A stretch of 64,000 nucleotides of DNA. Origin: Sphingosinicella sp. (GTDB lineage: Bacteria > Pseudomonadota > Alphaproteobacteria > Sphingomonadales > Sphingomonadaceae). Shown here piece by piece: positions 40,283-48,866 of the stretch. Position 1 is the stretch's first letter. Each line of letters starts with the position of its first letter. The stretch is taken from NCBI GenBank assembly GCA_013816585.1, contig JACDEE010000004.1, positions 67,017 through 131,016 of the forward strand, read 5' to 3'. The position numbers and the translations under genes are program-made. The notes under the pieces are model-generated. The model had not been told where the DNA came from and ran no database searches. It saw only the letters and a list, made by a program, of their open reading frames with translations.

Positions 40283-41226
40283 GCGGCGCCCACGATCATC
40301 ATCATGTTCATGGTTCGCTGACCACCAAGGCGGCGATCGCCAGCGTTTCGGCCGCTTTCTTTCTGCTGCTGCTCAAGGCCTATGCGGCCTGGGCGACCGG
40401 ATCGGTCGCCATGCTCGGCTCGCTCGCCGATACCAGCCTCGATCTGCTCGCATCTTTGGTCACGCTTTACGGAGTGCGGCTCGCCGCCACGCCCGCCGAC
40501 CGCGATCACCGCTTCGGTCACGGCAAGGCGGAGGCGCTGGCCGCCTTGTTCCAGGTCGCCTTGATCGCCGTATCGGCGGTGGCGATCGGTTGGCGGGCGG
40601 TCCAACGCCTGGTCCATGGCGAAGCCACGGCCGGTGCGGAATATGGAATCGCGGTTTCGGCCATTGCCATTGTCACCACCTTCGCCCTCCTTTTCTACCA
40701 GCGTAGCGTCATTGCCCGGACCGGATCGGTGGCGATCGAGGCGGATCATGTTCATTATCAGACCGACCTGCTGCTCAACCTTTCGGTGATCGCGGCGCTC
40801 GTGCTCGACCAGTATCTGGGCTTCACCGGCGCAGATCCCTTATTCGGGATCGCTATCGCCCTGTGGCTCGCCTGGGGTGCATGGCGCGCCTCGTCCCGCG
40901 CGATCGATCAATTGATGGACCGGGAATGGCCGGAGGAAAAGCGCCGCCGCTTCCTCGCCGTCGCCGCTCGCCATCCCGAATTGAAAGGTATTCATGATCT
41001 TCGCACACGCACCAGCGGCAGCCGGGACTTCGTTCAATTCCATGTCTGGGTAGATCCGCTGATGAGCGTCGCCGAGGCGCATCGGGTGATGGATGAGGTC
41101 GAACATAAATTGCAGCAAGAATTCCCAGCCTGTGAGATCCTCATTCACGTCGATCCCGAAGGTCAGGTCGACCATCCCGGCAACAGTCTGCTGGAAACCG
41201 ACGAAACGCCAGGAGCCGCCCAATGA
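40279..41226 (+). CDS. Cation diffusion facilitator transporter
   Basis: LGSLADTSLDLLASLVTLYGVRLAATPADRDHRFGHGKAEALAAL...ADHVHYQTDLLLNL. Confidence 0.95.
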   Translation: MSGAHDHHHVHGSLTTKAAIASVSAAFFLLLLKAYAAWATGSVAMLGSLADTSLDLLASLVTLYGVRLAATPADRDHRFGHGKAEALAALFQVALIAVSAVAIGWRAVQRLVHGEATAGAEYGIAVSAIAIVTTFALLFYQRSVIARTGSVAIEADHVHYQTDLLLNLSVIAALVLDQYLGFTGADPLFGIAIALWLAWGAWRASSRAIDQLMDREWPEEKRRRFLAVAARHPELKGIHDLRTRTSGSRDFVQFHVWVDPLMSVAEAHRVMDEVEHKLQQEFPACEILIHVDPEGQVDHPGNSLLETDETPGAAQ

Positions 41227-42002
41227 CCGACCTTCGCCTCGTCCAGGTGGACGCTTTTGCCGACCGGCCCTTTACCGGCAATCCGGCGGCGGTGATGCCG
41301 CTCGACCAATGGCTGCCCGATGAAGTCATGCAACGTATCGCGATGGAAAATAATCTCAGCGAGACGGCGTTCACAATACCCACGATCGGAGACGCCGATT
41401 ACGAGCTTCGCTGGTTCACGCCCACGACCGAAGTCGTTCTTTGCGGCCATGCGACATTGGCCAGCGGCCATGTGCTTATCGAAGGCGACCGGATCCGCTT
41501 CCGCACCCGCAACGCCGGTAATCTGGAGGTCGCGCGCGATGGCGAGGGATATCAGCTGACTCTTCCCGCCTGGAGGCCCGAGCCAAAACCGCTTCCCGAA
41601 ATCGTCGAAGCGCTGGGCGTCCGGGCGATCGAAACGCTCTGGCATCCCCATCGCTACGGATTGGTCGTGGTCGAGACCGAGGAGGAGGTGCTGAACCTCA
41701 CACCGGACTTTAAAGCGCTGGGACGCGAAGGGGATGTCCTGACCATAGTCACCGCGCCGGGCAGCGCCACCGATATCGTCAGCCGGGTGTTCGCTCCCGG
41801 AGCGGGAATTGACGAAGATCCGGTGACCGGATCGGCGCATGCGGTGATGGTGCCTTATTGGACGGAGCGTCTTGGCCGCGACAGCTTCACCGCCTTTCAG
41901 GCGAGCCGGCGCGGCGGCCACCTGACCTGCCGCCTCGCTGGCGACCGGGTCATATTGGGCGGCCGCTGTGTGACGGTGATGGAAGGAATCATGCGAATCT
42001 AG
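41223..42002 (+). CDS. PhzF family isomerase
   Basis: LVQVDAFADRPFTGNPAAVMPLDQWLPDEVMQRIAMENNLSETAF...VVLCGHATLASGHVL...EDPVTGSAHAVMVPYW. Confidence 0.95.
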   Translation: MTDLRLVQVDAFADRPFTGNPAAVMPLDQWLPDEVMQRIAMENNLSETAFTIPTIGDADYELRWFTPTTEVVLCGHATLASGHVLIEGDRIRFRTRNAGNLEVARDGEGYQLTLPAWRPEPKPLPEIVEALGVRAIETLWHPHRYGLVVVETEEEVLNLTPDFKALGREGDVLTIVTAPGSATDIVSRVFAPGAGIDEDPVTGSAHAVMVPYWTERLGRDSFTAFQASRRGGHLTCRLAGDRVILGGRCVTVMEGIMRI

Positions 42003-42284
42003 GTCGGAAGCCCAGACGCCCCGACCCAGATCCGTTTCCAGCGCGTCCAATATGGGTTGCTGGCTCGGCAATATGCCCCTGCTTACGTCAGGCCGAACCA
42101 CGCGCCCCGGTCGGATTCGGGGAAAGGTTGGTAGCAGCTTGCTCCCGGGCGGCCATTCCATTTCGAACAAATTGCTGACGATCGCATCGGCATCGCCAGA
42201 ACCTAGGCTCGCGGCATCCGCAAAATAATCAGGGCTTGGTATAGCTAGGAGCGGTTGAAAATGTCCGCTTCCGATGGGATCGGC

Positions 42285-42944
42285 TTAATAAATATCAAAG
42301 CTGATCAACGTGAAACGGGCGGGACCTGTCGAATAGACCCCATGGCCGCGATAGCCAACGGTGCCGAACACCAGGCCGAGGCTGCTTGTGTCAGCTAGCG
42401 CTTCCCTAAAGGCGCCAGGACTTCCCGCCGCGGTTTGGGAATGGATGGAGCCCCAGGCAGGATCGTTCAGGCTGACGGTAAGCTCCTGCACCCCGGGCCT
42501 GATTTGACGGACGCTGTGCGCGGGGGCGTACCAGCGGTAATTTTCATATCGGCCCTTGGCGCTCCACGTATCGCCGCGCCTCTGAAAATAAAGCGACACA
42601 GTGGCCGGAACGCCGGGGCTTTCCTGTGGCACGAACCGCGTACCGCGACCGGCATCTACCTGATAGCGGACCGTAATTCGCGACTTCCCCAACAAAGATC
42701 CGGGGTTAAAGGTAACATAGTGAACATGCCCCGCTTCGGCACTAGGATACGGGAAATCGAAAAACCAACCCTGCCGCAGGGGAGTCGGCTGAAGCGGCAT
42801 TCCCTGTGAATAATTTCGGCCCCGGATGATTGGGCCAATACCCCAGAGCTCCGCCGGCGGAGTGCTCGCTGCACTGGGGAGGGCAGTGCCGATGAGCGTC
42901 AGAGCCAGAAGCGTCTTCGTGATATTTTTCATGCCTAAGGACAT
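42285..42944 (-). CDS. Hypothetical secreted protein
   Basis: Signal peptide MKNITKTLLALTLIGTALPSAAS and 220-aa ORF without a recognised domain. Confidence 0.6.
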   Translation of the reverse strand: MSLGMKNITKTLLALTLIGTALPSAASTPPAELWGIGPIIRGRNYSQGMPLQPTPLRQGWFFDFPYPSAEAGHVHYVTFNPGSLLGKSRITVRYQVDAGRGTRFVPQESPGVPATVSLYFQRRGDTWSAKGRYENYRWYAPAHSVRQIRPGVQELTVSLNDPAWGSIHSQTAAGSPGAFREALADTSSLGLVFGTVGYRGHGVYSTGPARFTLISFDIY

Positions 42945-43148
42945 GCGATGTTTAGCTTTGCCATAGCCTGAATGGATGGGGACCCCCGAAGTCTACCGAC
43001 GACAGCCGCCGACACATGCTTTCAAGGAAGGCATCTTTCGGCCTGGTTTTAACACCTCGCATGGCGCTGTCATCATGTGCGGGACAGGCGACCTCCGCGG
43101 GCCGCTCCTGACTGAACGAATATCCACTGTGGGCGGATCCGGAGGCAA

Positions 43149-43550
43149 TTATGACTTAGGGCGAGATGCCAGAGCCTGAAGCCCCCTCTCGGTCAGTTCC
43201 ACCGACTCGCGAGTGATAATCACGCCCATCTCGTTCGTCACCGTGACCTGGACTTCAGCAAGGGGGGAGGGCGCTGAACACGAGGAATGGACCGCGAGCA
43301 ATGTGGGGATCGTCGTACGATGCGCGGCGCTAAACGACGCGTACCAGACCGCCTGCTCGACCATCGCCGTGCCGTCGGATTTGAAGACAAGGCCGTTATT
43401 GTCGGCCAAATCCTTCAGCGTCTTGTCAACGGCCTTGCATTGGGCTTCGGGGATCTCAACCGCCGTCTTCGTCACCGGGGCTTCAGGCTCCGAAACGACG
43501 CTGTCGCAGCCGCCGGCCAGGCACAGGATGGCGCACATCATTTGCCTCAT
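43149..43550 (-). CDS. Hypothetical protein (possible lipoprotein)
   Basis: MRQMMCAILCLAGGCDSVVSEPEAPV has a lipobox-like N-terminus; 133 aa, no known domain. Confidence 0.5.
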   Translation of the reverse strand: MRQMMCAILCLAGGCDSVVSEPEAPVTKTAVEIPEAQCKAVDKTLKDLADNNGLVFKSDGTAMVEQAVWYASFSAAHRTTIPTLLAVHSSCSAPSPLAEVQVTVTNEMGVIITRESVELTERGLQALASRPKS

Positions 43551-43627
43551 TATCTATCCTCGCGAGATCTAACTGCCTGAACTATGCCAGCGACACCTTC
43601 GTGTCGCAATTCGCTCCGGAGGCAATT

Positions 43628-44737
43628 TCACCATTTTCCCCGCGCCACGATCGGCCAGACTTCCTCGACGAGGCCATCGCGTACGGCATGAATGCGCTCG
43701 TATAGCGCGATGGTCGGGTCGCAATGGTCGGGGATGAGATGGACGTGCGTTCCGATGGCAGGCAGCGGCTGGGAATCGACATTTCGTAGAATCCCATGTT
43801 CATCGCTGGCATTGCCATAAGTGACGCCGGGCAAGTCGCGGGGAACCGGCATGCCGCTGTCCAGCGCGAACGACTTGAGGCCGGCATCGATTACCGCCCG
43901 GCCTGGTGCGGCGCTGATGACGGACGCAAGAACGGTCAAAGCGGGTGCATATCGGTCCGCGTCGCCTGACGGGTCGATCGCCAGATAATCCACATCCATC
44001 AAGGCGTAGGTTCCGCACTGAAACTCATTCAGCGCCCCGAGTTGCAGGTCCAGATCCACCGTGCCGGTGCCGGCGCCACTGACGACCACCGGCGGGAAAC
44101 CCGCGTCGCTAAGTGTCTGGACGTAATTGCGGGTTGTCGCTGCCGTCGTTTCGACAACTCGCTGGCGCTCGGCCGGATCGCGCAAATGCTGGGCCTTGCC
44201 ATTATAGGCCTGGAGCCCGGCGAGAGTGAGGCCAAGGCGCTCGGCTTCCCGGGCCAGGGCCAAGGCCGCTTGCGGGTCGGCCGTGCCGCAACGCCCGCCG
44301 CCAACATCCACCTCGATGTAAAGGTCGATTGGCCGCGTCCAAATCGCATCGGCAATGAGTTGGAGATGCAGCACGGAATCAACGCAGATGCCGATCCGGA
44401 CTCCCTCCGGGATGGCCGCGAGCCGCGTGATTTTTGCGGGGTCGGTGATCTCGTTGGTGAGCAGGATGTCGCTTATTCCCCCTGCCGCAAAGGCTTCCAC
44501 CTCTGCGACAGTCTGGCAGCAGATGCCGACCGCGCCGAGCGCGATCTGGCGCCGCGCGATCTCGACGCATTTATGCGCCTTGGCATGCGGCCGGAACCGG
44601 AGGCCTGTGCCGGCGAAGCGCGCGGCGAGCCGCTCCAGATTGGCTTCCAGGATATCCAGATCGACGATCAGGGCGGGCGTCGGAAGGTCTTCCTCTCGCG
44701 CGCCGATCAAATCATGGTTTAACACCGGCGCTCCCAA
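43628..44737 (-). CDS. DSD1 family PLP-dependent enzyme (alanine racemase N-terminal fold)
   Basis: DLPTPALIVDLDILEANLERLAARFAGTGLRFRPHAKAHKCVEIARRQIALGAVGICCQTVAEVEAFA...SGAGTGTVDLD; C-terminal HVHLIPDHCDPTIALYERIHAVRDG. Confidence 0.9.
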   Translation of the reverse strand: MGAPVLNHDLIGAREEDLPTPALIVDLDILEANLERLAARFAGTGLRFRPHAKAHKCVEIARRQIALGAVGICCQTVAEVEAFAAGGISDILLTNEITDPAKITRLAAIPEGVRIGICVDSVLHLQLIADAIWTRPIDLYIEVDVGGGRCGTADPQAALALAREAERLGLTLAGLQAYNGKAQHLRDPAERQRVVETTAATTRNYVQTLSDAGFPPVVVSGAGTGTVDLDLQLGALNEFQCGTYALMDVDYLAIDPSGDADRYAPALTVLASVISAAPGRAVIDAGLKSFALDSGMPVPRDLPGVTYGNASDEHGILRNVDSQPLPAIGTHVHLIPDHCDPTIALYERIHAVRDGLVEEVWPIVARGKW

Positions 44738-44746
44738 TATTCATCT

Positions 44747-45877
44747 TTACTTCGCGGCCAGCGCAACCTTGCCAAGCGAAGCCCCGCGCATACGCGCCGC
44801 GCGCTGCGCTTTGCGTTCATCATCGGTGAAGATGTTCGCCAAGGGTCGTGTCGAAGGATCGCAGGCAAATCTCTCTCTGGCGAGAGACCAGGCCATTTGA
44901 TCGGCAAGGCATATGGCAAACGCTTTCGCCATCGGCGGCGGGACAGCGTTCCCCACTTGTCGGTACTGCTGCAGGCGGGGGATTCGATCCGGCCATAGGA
45001 AGTCGTCCGAAAAGCCCTGCAACCGCGCGCTTTCGCGTACGGTAATCACGCGATGATGCTTGTAATGCACCGGCCGTAGTGGGCTGAAATTCCCCGATCC
45101 GGCGCGTAGCGTGTACGACGGGCGTTCCGGGTGCAGTCGATCATGGTATGATCCGCGCTCGCGCCTGCCCGGCTTCAATGCCGATAGCCGCTCAATCATA
45201 TCGTCGGAATGCGCTGTCGGTTCATGATTGAAAATTCCTGTTTCGCCGAATTCCCCCGCGTCCGGTAAATCGCCGATTGCTTCGGCTGCTGAAAGGTAAG
45301 GCCGTTCGGCAGTTCCGTGCGTCGGTTCAGGAAAGCGGACGGTGCGCTTCCCCTTCACGCCCAGCAAGACAAGGCGCTTGCGGTTTTGTGGCACGCCATA
45401 ATCCGCAGCCAACACGACGCGATGATCAACGGTATAGCCAAGTGAGCGCAGCTCGGCTTTCACTTCGTGGAGGAATTCGCCGCCTGAAATCGCGGCAAGG
45501 TTCGGCACGTTTTCCAACATAAACGAGGATGGTTTCAGTTCGTCAACGATACGAATGAAATGCCCGACTAGATCGGCGCGAATGTCGCGCTTGCCCTGCC
45601 GCTTGCCCGCGATCGAAAATGGCTGGCATGGTGGACCGCCGATTACGAAATCGGCCCTCTTGATCCCGGCAAGCTGTAGCAGTTCGGCCCCGGACGCCAC
45701 GCTAAGGTCCGCAATGAAGCCCCGGCTTCCACGATAGGCGTGGTTGTAGTTGTATGCGTCAACCGCGCGAGCTTCGAGTTCGAAGCCCGCCGCGACGTTA
45801 AGGCCGGCGTCGAGAAAGCCGGTTGATAGCCCGCCGCAACCGGCGAACAGTTCAATTCCCGTGGGCCTCTTACTCAT
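44747..45877 (-). CDS. DNA (cytosine-5) methyltransferase
   Basis: TGIELFAGCGGLSTGFLDAG (motif I), GGPPCQPFSIAGKR (IV), MLENVPNL (VI), QNRKRLVLLG (VIII), QVGNAVPPPMA (X). Confidence 0.95.
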   Translation of the reverse strand: MSKRPTGIELFAGCGGLSTGFLDAGLNVAAGFELEARAVDAYNYNHAYRGSRGFIADLSVASGAELLQLAGIKRADFVIGGPPCQPFSIAGKRQGKRDIRADLVGHFIRIVDELKPSSFMLENVPNLAAISGGEFLHEVKAELRSLGYTVDHRVVLAADYGVPQNRKRLVLLGVKGKRTVRFPEPTHGTAERPYLSAAEAIGDLPDAGEFGETGIFNHEPTAHSDDMIERLSALKPGRRERGSYHDRLHPERPSYTLRAGSGNFSPLRPVHYKHHRVITVRESARLQGFSDDFLWPDRIPRLQQYRQVGNAVPPPMAKAFAICLADQMAWSLARERFACDPSTRPLANIFTDDERKAQRAARMRGASLGKVALAAK

Positions 45878-46812
45878 TGTTTCGGCACGTTCGTTGCGCG
45901 GATCATGGCAATTTGAGCCTCCGACGTGTTGATTGCGTAGCTAGCCGATCGAACAACCCGAAGATCGCCCGGTCGGGCTGCGACATTGAATTCGATAAGA
46001 TGGACGGCCGATTGGTAATCGACCTTCAACGCGAGCGGTCGGACGGTTAGGCCGGGGTAATAATGCGCCGCGTACTGGATCATGTTGAAAATTTGTACGC
46101 GATTGAGTTCGTCGGAAACGGCCTTCGCCTCAATCGGGAATATGACGGGGATTTCGTCCTCGCCTGCCGCAATGCCTACGTCAATCGCGTCTAGTTCGGC
46201 TTGTCCAACTCCGGGCACGCTCTTTCGGACGTGAGAGCGGAGTCGGTAAATCTTCATGCCTGTAAAATGATCGAGTAAGTTGCAATATCCGACGACGGAC
46301 AGCAGCGCCTGTTCATCCATTTCGGCCATTGTTTCGGGCAAAAGGCGGCGCACCGGCATGGGCGTCTGGTCAATCGCCGGGGTAATTTCGTTGACGGGCG
46401 TATCAATGATTCCACTCGACGCCTTTTCGAACTGGTAGCGTCCGCGCCCTACGGCGCGCAGGATATGGAAGCCCTTGTCGAGAATTTCAGCCGGAAGTAT
46501 CGTGCGCGAGCGCATGCGATACACCACGTCGGCGGGGTTGCGGGACGATATGGCATCCGGGTTGTCGGATCCGGCCCGAACGGCTTCGACGGCCGTGCGC
46601 ACGTCATCGAGCGAAAACACCACAGTCGCTGCACCCGGCCGCCAACGATCCTGAAATAGTTTCAGAATGACGGGCACATAGACCTTCGAATTCCGGCCAT
46701 GGCTTTGAAGGCTCTTGACCTTCGGCTTGGCAGCGGCGGACGTTATCGCATCGGCCTTGGTCGCCCTTCGGCGTTTCGGCGCAGTCGCGTCTAGATCGTC
46801 CTCATCGCTCAT
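45874..46812 (-). CDS. Probable type II restriction endonuclease (PD-(D/E)XK-like), partner of the overlapping C5 methyltransferase
   Basis: 4-bp overlap with the methyltransferase start; acidic residue followed by E-x-K (ELDAIDVGIAAGEDEIPVIFPIEAKAVSDELNRVQIFNMIQYAAHYYP) fits a PD-(D/E)XK core. Family not recognised. Confidence 0.6.
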   Translation of the reverse strand: MSDEDDLDATAPKRRRATKADAITSAAAKPKVKSLQSHGRNSKVYVPVILKLFQDRWRPGAATVVFSLDDVRTAVEAVRAGSDNPDAISSRNPADVVYRMRSRTILPAEILDKGFHILRAVGRGRYQFEKASSGIIDTPVNEITPAIDQTPMPVRRLLPETMAEMDEQALLSVVGYCNLLDHFTGMKIYRLRSHVRKSVPGVGQAELDAIDVGIAAGEDEIPVIFPIEAKAVSDELNRVQIFNMIQYAAHYYPGLTVRPLALKVDYQSAVHLIEFNVAARPGDLRVVRSASYAINTSEAQIAMIRATNVPKQ

Positions 46813-47434
46813 CTAGACCCCAATATAACATTTAGAACAAAACAGGAACATATATTCGTCCGCCTTTCCACACTCGAATCAGAATGTGGGGTCGGCGTCA
46901 ACGCTTACCGTTTTATCGACCGCAGGCGGAAGAGGAGGACCGAACCATTGTCGCTAATTAATTTTGAAATCAGTATCTTGGCGTTAGCTCTCGCTGAGAC
47001 GGAGGGATTGGGCTCGCTTTGCGTCGCCCGTCTGCGCCTACGGCTTCGACTCCGAACCCTTGAGGGCTCTTCGGCTCCTCCCTCTTCGCCAGGAAGGCCG
47101 CCCGCTGGCTTGATGCAAGTTCGGCACCCCGGCTTTCGCCCTGCGCCCATAAGCGTCGCGCGCCACGTCGCGGTTTTTTGGGAATGCCTAGGCCGATTGT
47201 CCGAAGCAACAACGACATGGTTATGGAGGGTCGGTCCGCCGAATTGTTGCCGTGGGACTTCGAACAGCCCTTCAACGGCGACTTCGCCGAGCACAGCCTT
47301 TGATTTCTGATTTCCTTCGACCAGTGTGCGGCCCTGCCCTTGCCCGACGTTGCGGACTTTTCGCTTCCAACGGGGCCGGGCCGGGCCGCTGACAGGCTCC
47401 ACCACATAATCGGCAAGACGGAAGAGACGCCACC

Positions 47435-47659
47435 ATGATCCGACGACCGGCCCCGTGGCGGGACGATGGCAGCTGGCAGGGCCGCCTTTGCGCCCTTGTG
47501 GACTTTCCATCGCCGGACATGACCCCGCAGCAAGCCGTGGACGTCGCAGGGGCATCTGGCGCGGACCCTGACGCCATCGTTGTCCTTTGCGTCCCGTCGT
47601 GGGCGATGGCCCGCAAGGAAGTGGCCTGCCTTCGCCTGCCCTTCCTGCCTACCCCCTAG
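47435..47659 (+). CDS. Small hypothetical protein (74 aa)
   Basis: MIRRPAPWRDDGSWQGRLCALVDFPSPDMTPQQAVDVAGASGADPDAIVVLCVPSWAMARKEVACLRLPFLPTP; intrinsic terminator 32 bp downstream on the same strand. Confidence 0.4.
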   Translation: MIRRPAPWRDDGSWQGRLCALVDFPSPDMTPQQAVDVAGASGADPDAIVVLCVPSWAMARKEVACLRLPFLPTP

Positions 47660-47690
47660 CCGCGCCGGGTCCCTTACCCGGTTGCGCTGG

Positions 47691-47726
47691 ACCCCGGCCT
47701 GTGATTGCGCGCACAGGCCGGGGTTT
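47691..47726 (+). terminator. Rho-independent terminator
   Basis: ACCCCGGCCTGTG...CACAGGCCGGGGT inverted repeat (13 bp) followed by TTT on the + strand only; a second hairpin CCGGGT-CCCTT-ACCCGG lies just upstream. Confidence 0.8.
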
Positions 47727-47729
47727 TCG

Positions 47730-48497
47730 TCAAAGTTTCGCCACGTCTTCAACCGGAGGCGGCGGCAAAGCGGTTAGTATATCGAGCCGCTTCCATTCAT
47801 CGTTTCGCTGGCGCATTTCCGCTACCTTAGCGTTGGCATCGTTGCCGAACACCGCGTCGGCGAACGCCTTGTCGTTGACGACGTAGGTTTTGGCCCAACC
47901 AAGAAAGTGGTTCCAAATGTGCGTCGAATGCCCAAGGCAATCGGAAAGCATCAACTGCCCGATAGCTTCAGCGTTGTTCAACAGCCGCCACGAACCTGGC
48001 ACCGGATGCCCGCCCAACTCGCAATGGAAGCTATAGTCGGCGCTTCGGAAATGGCCATCGGCGGCTTTGCGAAGTTTGGCGGGAGTGAAGAAGGAATGCC
48101 GTTCCTCGCGAGTGCTGCGAAGCCATCGGCGGCATTCTTCGTCGTTCATTTCGAACGCCCATGCCAGATATTCGACTTCGACAAGCTGGCGCACAAGTGC
48201 CGCGCCAGCGTAGTGACGACCGCTGCCCACGAGGTCGGCGCAACCCGATACAATCTCGCTCGCGATCCGTAGTAGCATCGAAACAGCCACCACGGCGTCG
48301 TCACCATGCCCGAACGGCGAAACGCCGTCGCGCCGGTCGGGGCCAAGTATGTGACCGCAGACGAACAACCTTTCGCCCAAGTCGGTGAACGTTTCGGCGG
48401 TGAGCTTGGCGTAGTTCATTCGCGCAGCGATACCCATAGGGTCAACGGCGGCGCGTTGAATAGCGGCTCGCGAATGGTCTAAAGTTTCGTCGGTCAT
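47730..48497 (-). CDS. Hypothetical all-helical-looking protein (possibly DUF5677/HEPN-like)
   Basis: MTDETLDHSRAAIQRAAVDPMG...VAVSMLLRIASEIVSGCADLVGSGRHYAGAALVRQLVEVEYLAWAFEMNDEECRRWLRSTREERHSFFTPAKLRKAADGHF; start chosen at 48497. Family assignment tentative. Confidence 0.55.
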   Translation of the reverse strand: MTDETLDHSRAAIQRAAVDPMGIAARMNYAKLTAETFTDLGERLFVCGHILGPDRRDGVSPFGHGDDAVVAVSMLLRIASEIVSGCADLVGSGRHYAGAALVRQLVEVEYLAWAFEMNDEECRRWLRSTREERHSFFTPAKLRKAADGHFRSADYSFHCELGGHPVPGSWRLLNNAEAIGQLMLSDCLGHSTHIWNHFLGWAKTYVVNDKAFADAVFGNDANAKVAEMRQRNDEWKRLDILTALPPPPVEDVAKL

Positions 48498-48616
48498 TCG
48501 AACGCTATATCGAAGCATTCGTCGTGAATCACGCTCGCCGAAGCAAAACACCTTATGGTAGGCTATGTGGTAACTTTGGCGAAACCCTGAAAAAATCCAA
48601 TTATTTCAACAGAAAA

Positions 48617-48708
48617 TGGCGGAGACGGAGGGATTCGAACCCTCGGTAGGAAATTATCCCTACGGCGGTTTAGCAAACCGCTGGTTTCAGCCACTCACCC
48701 ACGTCTCC
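48617..48708 (-). tRNA. tRNA-Ser (anticodon GCT)
   Basis: Reverse complement GGAGACGTGGGTGAGTGGCTGAAACCAGCGGTTTGCTAAACCGCCGTAGGGATAATTTCCTACCGAGGGTTCGAATCCCTCCGTCTCCGCCA: 7-bp acceptor stem, long variable arm, TTCGAAT T-loop, encoded CCA. Confidence 0.97.
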
Positions 48709-48866
48709 GTCAGCGGCGAAGGGCGGGCTATAGCGAGGGCCCGCGCCCGGTTCAACCGGCCTTGGCGACACAATCCGGCGCAATATGGACTCGTGCCACC
48801 GCCCGTTCATTGCGGAGCAAGCCATGCGGCTGTTAACCTTTGGCCCAAGGGTCGGGGGTTATTTCA

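Noticed and set aside
43591-43608. GCGACAC-CTTC-GTGTCGC hairpin downstream of the DSD1-family gene
   Set aside because: Perfect 7-bp stem but no T-run on either strand; not enough support to call a terminator or regulatory RNA.
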